13,500 nt of DNA, taken from Symbiodinium natans (taxonomy: Eukaryota; Sar; Dinophyceae; Suessiales; Symbiodiniaceae). The position numbers were made by a program, and so were the translations under genes. A model generated the notes under the pieces. It had not been told where the DNA came from, did no database searches, and saw only the letters and a list, made by a program, of their open reading frames with translations. This document shows, in pieces, positions 8,135-13,500 of the stretch. Where the stretch lies: contig CAJNDS010000225.1 of NCBI GenBank assembly GCA_905221605.1, positions 64,001-77,500 of the forward strand, written 5' to 3'. Each line of letters opens with the position of its first letter. The stretch's first letter is position 1.

Positions 8135-11100
8135 CTCAGCTCAGGCCCCATCGGCGGCCCGTGAACAGCGCATGTGCTGCACATGAGATACCGTCGATAC
8201 GGCAACAGCATTACGAGGTCCTGGCAAGCGTGGATTGGCAAGTAGACATATCGCATGTACGTCCGCACCTGGGGACTTGCGAGTGGCTGGCAGGAGGACA
8301 ACAGCCGGCAACACGGTGGTACACAAGTCTGCTTGGCACGGGTTTAAGGGAAGCAGGCAGCTGAAGAGGCAGATGTTGAAACACAAATGAAGAAAAGCAA
8401 TCCATTTCCAGTTGCAGGCAGCTGGAAGGCACATGCCTCAGTTCCCAGCCACTGAGACACAGGTGAATCCAGCCATTGCAGCATGCACCGCGTGGTCCTC
8501 TCCAAGTTGGGCATAAGGAGATAAGGAGATAAGGAGACACAAGGTCATGTCACAAGGCTCAACACTGCCGGAACCCCTGAAGCAGTAGCGGGGATCATAA
8601 AACATGAACATACATCAGGCGTTTAATCAGGATCAGTAGAGGAGAGTGCCCCAAGTGTGCCGAGCATAAGCCAGCCGTCTTGCCACTGCATTTTACAGCA
8701 CTAATCCAAGACTCAACTACTCAACTTCTTGCGAGGGCAGGGGTGGTCCACGATAGACCTCAATGATCAAGGCTTTCACTCCACACCCCTTCCATGCCCC
8801 GTGATCGGTTCGGGAGTCTCCATCCAACTCCCAAAAACACTCCAAAACCCGAAAGCGATGACTGCACCGCACTTCGCGAGCAGCATGTGCACGGGAGTTT
8901 AGCGGGAGCACGGTCTCGAATGTGGCGACATCCAAAATTCCGCAAAAACGGGCCCACGAAAGCCCTTCAGGCCAATGCGTCCGGGCAAGAGCACGAACTC
9001 GATGCCTTGGGAATGACGAATAAACACAAACATCAAAATCAGCACTACTTCGGGCACGCTGAAGTTGGGGAGTTTTTGGCAGCCTCTGTTTGGTGTTTCG
9101 CGGCTAGCGCTCAAAGGATCGTCGTCTGGCGGTGGCTGCAAGGGGGGGGGGGGGGGGGGGGGGGGGACGCCTTCAAGAAATGGCCTACTTGAGTGTGGGC
9201 ACTCCAGGAATCGTCTGGAGCTTGGGGGCGAGCGCTCTTCGGGACGCATTATGTGCGCCGCATAGCGGCAACCAAACATGGAGTCCCCAACCAGTAGTTG
9301 AGGTTAATTGCCTGAAATGGCGATGGAAGCGTGGATCCCAAGCCGGTGTCGCAGCATGATGCCCTTAAGCGAACAGCGTGTTTGCATGGCTCACTGGAGG
9401 GAAGAAACATCTAAGGGCATGCCAGCCCTAGTGCCTTGCCACATGCGCGGAAGTGAACGATCAAGGTCGCCAGGATAAACTTGCGGGCAAGGCTCTACCG
9501 CTGTGCGCAAAGGGAGCCACGCACGCAAGCCGCGACGCTTCTGCGATACTCTTTGCTACGCGGCCACAGCAAAGCAATCTGATCGGCGCTTCTGGCGGGC
9601 TTGGGCAAACCCTTCAGACGAGGAGCCCGGCACGAGCCCTGGCATGCATTGATCCCCTGTGTTATCAAAAATCTAAACCTAATGAAAGGCCGCAGCCTCG
9701 ACTCCAGCACTCACTGTGCTGCTCCAAGCACGAATCATACCGAATCTACGCAACTTCAGAACTTCAGCTATTGGAATGATCCCTTTCTTGGCCGTGCAAG
9801 GGTCCGCCAGTGCTGAACAATAGGCGCTGTCGTACGCGTTGGCTTTCACGGAGCGCACCTGAACCCAATCTGGGAGAGGAAGGATGCTGCACGCGCTCCA
9901 ACATAGAACTTGTCGTAAGCTTGTCATGCGTGTTTGCTCTCGCGAACCCTCTGCCAAAGTTCGCTCGCATTGAGAATGTAGCACAGCCATCTCAGGCCCA
10001 TGCCATGTACGTCGGGTCGATGTACTTGATCCTTGGGAGCTTGACTGACTGGCAACTCGAAGTTCCGAGCACTCGCTAACCCAGCCCGCTGGCGATTCTT
10101 CTTGACCTCTTGAGACATAACATTCGTCACAACTTATCGTTACCCCTAAACCCTACCTATACCCTAAGACTGGGATCGGCACGTCAAGGGCCGGCTCTTT
10201 TCCTTGAAGCGCGCGAGGATCTGGTCTCGAAGCCAGGGGCCCACATCCGCATCACCTCAGCGGGGAATCGGATGGTTGCAAACAGTATTGCAAACACATT
10301 TTTGGGCAAGTCTCTCTGCTACTCATAGCAAACTCCCTCCCGCGAGCCTTCCATCGACACGCCCGCCCTTCGGAAGAGTGACAACTTGGCCCCATCTGCA
10401 ACCTGTCAAAAGCAGCCATGTAAATCTACGGGGATCTACGGGGAGAAGTGGTGGTTTGCGTGCGCCATATCGAGTTCAAGCTGGGCAAACGTCGTTGGGA
10501 CTTGGAGGTTTGTCATGGGGATGTTTTTTCTTGTGCGACATTTGCAATTCCCCCTCAGAACAGAAGCATATTTTCCGTTCCGGGCTTGCAAAAGGTCTCT
10601 GCGCACAAGCCTTTGATCTTTCAGACAATTCTATTTTCTATGTTTTGACCAGGAGAACCTGCACGTCCTTGGTTTTAATGGGTTCTTCCCTAGGAAAACT
10701 CATGTATTTGGCTAACTTGCTTGGTTTTCCTTAGGAAAGACTCTTTTGCCTCTGTACTTTTATCGGCTTTTCCTTAGGAAAAACTCTATCGCCTCTGTCT
10801 TTTCAAAGATTCCTACTAATTTCCATTAATTTGGCAAAGTTCCTTCGGTTTTCCCTAGTAAAAACGGGTTTTGAAAGCAGCCTGACGCTTTTAATTTAAG
10901 GCAGGTTCTCTTCTGGGGCGTAAGCTTTTAAAAAGGGGGGGGGGGTGGTGCAGCCCTCCCCAGTTGCACGCAGGACGGGTTTGGAATCATTGGTTTTGTT
11001 GTTTCCTGTTTTGTCTTTGGTTCTTCTGTCGTCCCTGTTTCGGTTGTTTCTTTCTTTCGTTCTTTCTTTCCTTCTTTCTTTGATCCACCCCAGCCGCTCC

Positions 11101-12610
11101 AGCCCAACCCTCTCTCTTCGAGAAAGTAGAGGTTTTGCTAGCAAAAACATCGAAAACAAATGCTTTTCTAGCAATAAAACATAGAGAAAGTTGCAAACAC
11201 AATGCTCGCAAGATTGGTCTTGAAAGGATTGCGATGTTGTTAATGCAGGGTTGCTTCGTTCGTTCTTTCCCACGCTTCACTTAAGCGATGAGATGACGCC
11301 ACAAAAAGGAACATCGAATATGGCATCAATCGGCATCATCACCCAACGACGTGCATTTCTCAGGGTGCCACGACAATGACCGCGTAGCCCTTGGCGGCCA
11401 CCACTTTCTCACAGTGATCCAGCGCCTTCAGAAAATTCTGAAACGCGCTTGAGCTAAAACGCCCCCATGTCCCTCTTGCACACTTGTGCTGCTTGGGGCA
11501 GCGGAACGCACCTTCTCCAAGTCGATCTCCATCTCTGGCAGCAGACCTCTAATTTCGCTTGCAACACAGACACGAGAGATCGCACTGAACGGTCTCATTG
11601 ACTCTGATTTTGCATGGAAGCTCGGCAGCAGGCACAAGTCCACGTTGCGAGCTGCCAAGGTTGCGTTCATGGCCAAAAAGCCGCTTCCGAGACCAAGAAG
11701 CTTAACCTTGCCACCGAAACTTCCAAATCTTCCAAGGGTTCCAGGCACATGACGAGATCCCCCGATTCCCAATATCTACCATGGACAGGCCCCCGACCAA
11801 GCCAATGCAGTTGGCGTTGCAGGTGGCCTGGCCGCACGATAAACGACAGTCAAGGACGCCTTGCAAGTAGCGCTTGACTTGCACAGGTGACTAAGTCTCT
11901 GCAAGCAGCCTCAACGTATGCAGCTTGGATGCAGTCGCGCGCCTGGCAATAGCTGCTCAATAGTCATTTTGCAGTTTGCAAAACTCTTTTCTGCTCCCGT
12001 TCCCCATGCTACCCGGCCCCAAAGTCCCAACCAGTCTCTACATGCCAAATGCCTCTAACCAGAACAGTGCACGACCCCGGCCTCCGTACAGGCAGTGTCG
12101 AAACCAAAGCTGGTGTCTACCATGGCCAGGTCATTATCCACGGTGCTGGGCACGGCGACCTCACCAGGGCACGTGAACAGATTGGGCAAGCACGGTCATC
12201 TGCTTTCATCAAGCCATCTCAATCTCGCAGGGCGTGGCTGTTGGCTCAAGCACGTGCGCCACATATTGGCTTGAAAATACACGACAGGCACTTACACCAC
12301 ACGCGCGCAGGCCACAAGAAAACGAGGTTCAGCAGCTTTCAACGGCAGCAAGACACAGCATGACATAGCAGTCCAGAAGCAACTGCAACTACAGGTTGGG
12401 CACCAAGCACCCAGCCAGGGCGCACTCATGGTCGATCGCCTTCAACGCCTGTTTAGCAAAGTCCACACGTTAAACCCATCACTGCACGACAGCAATCCAC
12501 CAGCCACCGTAAGCCACCCTATTGCGTTCAGCCAAGAGGCGGAAGCCAGCTGCAGCGTGCCCTTGTGTGCCCCATCTCCGCCAAGGACAAAAAGCTGCTT
12601 GCAATTGCGC
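7986..12610 (-). CDS. PFK: 6-phosphofructokinase, GGDG loop to C-terminus (block A, at least 15 exons)
   Basis: PFK phosphorylates fructose 6-phosphate to fructose 1,6-bisphosphate in glycolysis. Fifteen short minus exons read in order give the family motifs: QLFVLGGDGAHKG (phosphate loop), PSTVDNDLAMVDTSFGFDTA (catalytic TxDND), QAAYVE, CIGLVKLLGLGSGFLAMNA, NVDLCLLPEME, AAKGYAVIVV, ADVGPWLRDQI, IKYIDPTYM, VRSVKANAYDSAYC, HAVHAAMAGF, YVYLPI, KRVNPLGRW and STGQP. The plain Gly in GGDG suggests ATP rather than pyrophosphate as phosphoryl donor (family knowledge). Introns are mostly 80-250 nt, plus two long ones (966 and 1,307 nt), with GC, GT or GA donors. The substrate-contact motif MGR reads LGL and the usual AEG reads ADG, so activity is uncertain. 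No N-terminal exon lies between 12,611 and 13,500; the matching N-terminal exons lie at 1,729-2,471. Family assignment is very secure; individual splice sites are inferred. Confidence 0.93.
8226..8268 (-). CDS. PFK: PFK block A exon a14 (VRTYMRYVYLPIHA)
   Basis: 43 nt; acceptor CAG|G, GC donor one base into a Cys codon. It carries the YVYLPI strand at the expected distance from AVHAAMAGF. Confidence 0.9.
8450..8497 (-). CDS. PFK: PFK block A exon a13 (DHAVHAAMAGFTCVSV)
   Basis: 48 nt; acceptor GAG|G after a 1,307-nt intron, GC donor after GTG. It matches the invariant AVHGAMAGxTG motif; the usual Gly after AVH is Ala. Confidence 0.92.
9142..9166 (+). repeat. Poly-G run of 25
   Basis: Uninterrupted G homopolymer inside the 1,307-nt PFK intron. 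Its length is unreliable in most sequencing data. Confidence 0.9.
9805..9858 (-). CDS. PFK: PFK block A exon a12 (VRSVKANAYDSAYCSALA)
   Basis: 54 nt; acceptor CAG|G, phase 0. The donor appears to be GA after GCG. It matches the family IRxVxANAxDxxxCxxLA, including the Arg that follows YIDPTYM. Confidence 0.92.
10004..10031 (-). CDS. PFK: PFK block A exon a11 (IKYIDPTYM)
   Basis: 28-nt exon with the invariant YIDPTYM motif; acceptor AAG|G, GC donor after ATG. Confidence 0.92.
10143..10167 (+). repeat. Short telomere-like stretch (CCCTAAACCCTA)
   Basis: About three degenerate units of CCCTAAA inside the intron between PFK exons a10 and a11. Too short to be more than an interstitial remnant or chance. 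Confidence 0.4.
10183..10255 (-). CDS. PFK: PFK block A exon a10 (DADVGPWLRDQILARFK)
   Basis: 73 nt; acceptor GAG|G in phase 1, GT donor in phase 2. Joined to a11 it reads RPLTIKYIDPTYM. DVGPWLRDxI matches the family helix before the YIDPTY motif. Confidence 0.9.
10363..10402 (-). CDS. PFK: Probable PFK block A exon a9 (VADGAKLSLFRRA)
   Basis: Candidate for the AEGxG loop: acceptor CAG|G follows directly in phase 0 from a8 and gives VVVADGA, with Glu replaced by Asp. The right-hand boundary is a guess (GC donor in phase 1, needed by a10). It is shorter than the family segment. This is the weakest exon of the model. Confidence 0.5.
10684..10868. repeat. Cluster of short palindromic repeats (TTTTCCTTAGGAAAA type)
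   Basis: Four related copies near 10,684, 10,725, 10,767 and 10,848. Copies two and three also share the following ACTCT and GCCTCTGT segments, so the repeat unit is about 43 nt. The cluster lies in the 966-nt PFK intron (10,403-11,368). Confidence 0.8.
11111..11180. repeat. Two CTAGCAA-type palindromes beside a TTTC tract
   Basis: GTTTTGCTAGCAAAAAC near 11,132 is a near-perfect palindrome. TTTTCTAGCAATAAAA near 11,164 is a related copy. A TTTC/TTC tract lies just left (11,043-11,080). Same intron as the TTAGGAA palindromes. Confidence 0.7.
11369..11425 (-). CDS. PFK: PFK block A exon a8 (CEKVVAAKGYAVIVV)
   Basis: 57 nt, phase 0; acceptor AAG|G, GC donor after GTG. It gives the KGYAVIVV strand that precedes the AEG substrate loop. 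Read without splicing, the frame stops at once (ACCCTGA), which supports an intron. Confidence 0.88.
11512..11546 (-). CDS. PFK: PFK block A exon a7 (LLPEMEIDLEK)
   Basis: 35 nt; acceptor GAG|G, GT donor after AAG. It continues CLLPEME, matching the family CLIPE motif. The alternative acceptor puts the exon start at 11,548 and changes the Cys to Gly. Confidence 0.85.
11634..11706 (-). CDS. PFK: PFK block A exon a6 (VKLLGLGSGFLAMNATLAAR)
   Basis: 73 nt; acceptor AAG|G, GC donor one base into a Cys codon. A GT donor two bases earlier (exon end 11,636) also works with a shifted acceptor. The substrate-binding MGR motif of the family reads LGL here. Confidence 0.9.
11798..11827 (-). CDS. PFK: PFK block A exon a5 (ATCNANCIGL)
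   Basis: 30 nt, phase 0; acceptor CAG|G, GT donor after TTG. Joined to a6 it gives GLVKLLG, the expected continuation. Confidence 0.87.
11910..11942 (-). CDS. PFK: PFK block A exon a4 (ARDCIQAAYVE)
   Basis: 33 nt, phase 0 both ends; acceptor CAG|G, GC donor after GAG. It matches the family EAQRAINAAHVEA stretch position for position. Confidence 0.87.
12082..12159 (-). CDS. PFK: PFK block A exon a3 (PSTVDNDLAMVDTSFGFDTA)
   Basis: 78 nt; acceptor GAG|G, GC donor after GAG. It carries the catalytic TxDND motif. The residue before T is Ser, where ATP enzymes usually have Gly or Lys and pyrophosphate enzymes Lys. Confidence 0.93.
12404..12448 (-). CDS. PFK: PFK block A exon a2 (ALKAIDHECALAGCL)
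   Basis: 45 nt, phase 0 both ends; acceptor CAG|G, GT donor. It fills the helix between the GGDG loop and the TxDND strand (family pattern xxIxEECxxRxL). Confidence 0.8.
12547..12610 (-). CDS. PFK: PFK block A exon a1 (QLFVLGGDGAHKG)
   Basis: 64 nt; acceptor CAG|G in phase 2, GC donor after CTG. It holds the GGDG phosphate-binding loop. The starting codon needs two bases from an upstream exon; GA from exon b6 gives Glu and the expected spacing. Confidence 0.92.
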
Positions 12611-13242
12611 CTGGGAAAAGCAACGCAAGTACGCACGCAGCTTTCAAAGCAGCCAGACCTGATGACCACATCCCTGCAAAACCTCCTCCTGTGACGGCTG
12701 CTTTACGTTGATAAAACCTCCTTCGTCCAGATTCGGCTTCTGCGGGGACACGCGTTTTCCTTTCGCGGAACTTTCGCGCTGCCCTTCGCAGGACATGCCT
12801 GAGACGTGACGTCTCGATCTGGCACTATAATACTAAGTACTTCTGCTATACATGCTATACCAACCTGCTTTCTTCTTCACTTTGACGATCATGGAACCGA
12901 GCTGGCGAATCCGAACCGATTCCGGCGGAACCCCGAAGCTGTTTAAGGAGCTGCGCACAGGAACCTCAGAGACCTAAAACTGCTGTTGAGTTCAAAAACA
13001 CGGCCGCTATGGGCCAAAGAGCAAGCCCACCTCTCTGGCACTTTGGGATGAGAAGCCCTCGTTGGTGGTTTTTGGGGAGTTCGGTTTTTGGAGGTTTCCC
13101 CCATTGTGGCAAGCCTCCCCACAAAACGAGACTCCAAGTCAGAGGGAACGCAGGCCATGGAATTCGAAGGGTCTTTCAGGTGAGGCGTTAATGCACACGC
13201 AAAGTGGTCTGCACGGCAAGATGGGCCAAGCTGTTTTGTGCC
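12611..13242. other. No assigned gene; region upstream of PFK exon a1
   Basis: If block A has its own N-terminal exons, the nearest should be here, but none of the motifs TCGG, CPGLN, YGLKK or IHKLGG appears on either strand. A short frame near 12,725-12,745 (KPNLDE after a CAG acceptor, minus) is too weak to assign. Confidence 0.6.
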
Positions 13243-13500
13243 GAGCAGTGAGCAGTGAGCAGTGAGCAGTGAGCAGTGAGCAGTGAGCAGTGAGCAGTGA
13301 GCAGTGAGCAGTGAGCAGTGAGCAGTGAGCAGTGAGCAGTGAGCAGTGGGCAGTGGGCAGTGGGCAGTGGGCAGTGGGCAGTGGGCAGTGGGCAGTGGGC
13401 AGTGGGCAGTGGGCAGTGGGCAGTGGGCAGTGGGCAGTGGGCAGTGGGCAGTGGGCAGTGGGCAGTGGGCAGTGGGCAGTGGGCAGTGGGCAGTGGGCGG
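13243..13500 (+). repeat. 7-bp minisatellite, GAGCAGT then GGGCAGT
   Basis: Fifteen copies of GAGCAGT (13,243-13,347) switch abruptly to about 22 copies of GGGCAGT (13,348 to the window edge). The array continues outside the window. Confidence 0.97.

Noticed and set aside
11448-11468. Third possible spliced-leader relic (minus strand)
   Set aside because: About 14 of 21 positions match but with a broken core, and it overlaps a well-supported PFK intron; chance is likely.
11428-11772. Single 114-codon PFK open frame, read as an intronless pseudogene
   Set aside because: The frame runs through two introns. Splicing gives better agreement with the family and continues into further exons.
12230-12250. 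Second possible spliced-leader relic (plus strand, TTGGCTCAAG)
   Set aside because: Only about 12 of 21 positions match, and it sits inside a PFK intron.
1-13500. tRNA, rRNA, snRNA or transposase genes
   Set aside because: No tRNA B-box with a matching fold, no rRNA-like segment and no transposase or reverse-transcriptase motif was seen on either strand; this was by eye only.

Overview
This window looks like nuclear DNA of a dinoflagellate, probably a Symbiodinium-like lineage. The evidence is a densely split gene whose introns start with GC or GT (once GA), end in AG and are almost always followed by G. There is also a degenerate minus-strand match to the dinoflagellate spliced leader, and very large simple-sequence arrays. 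I see no bacterial operon, tRNA, rRNA, CRISPR array or recognisable transposase. Nearly all long open frames are by-products of microsatellites.

The only gene family I can name is 6-phosphofructokinase (PFK, glycolysis), on the minus strand. It appears as two blocks of short exons that do not overlap in protein content. Block A (about 12,610 down to 7,986) encodes everything from the GGDG phosphate-binding loop to the C-terminal STGQP motif, in at least 15 exons. Block B (2,471 down to 1,729) encodes the N-terminal part (TCGGL-CPGLN, YGLKKVYGI, IHKLGGS) in six exons, one of only 21 nt. The last exon of B and the first exon of A fit each other in phase and in protein length. Read along the minus strand, however, the C-terminal block comes first. 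The blocks are therefore either two members of a tandem array, each cut by the window edge, or one gene in permuted order through rearrangement or misassembly.

Layout on the + strand: 1-1,700 has three coding-like minus exons of unknown function; 1,729-2,471 is PFK block B; 2,500-4,850 has no convincing gene and a relict spliced leader at its right end; 4,870-5,925 is a pyrimidine-rich array of TTC and TTCTGC; 5,925-6,590 is mostly unique sequence with another TTC tract; 6,615-7,217 is TTC followed by a TCTCTCTA octamer array; 7,220-7,985 is unassigned; 7,986-12,610 is PFK block A; 12,611-13,240 is unassigned; 13,243-13,500 is a 7-bp minisatellite that switches variant partway and runs to the window edge.

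The exon models come from reading the translation by eye against remembered PFK family motifs. Splice sites were chosen to keep the PFK frame and have not been tested against transcripts.
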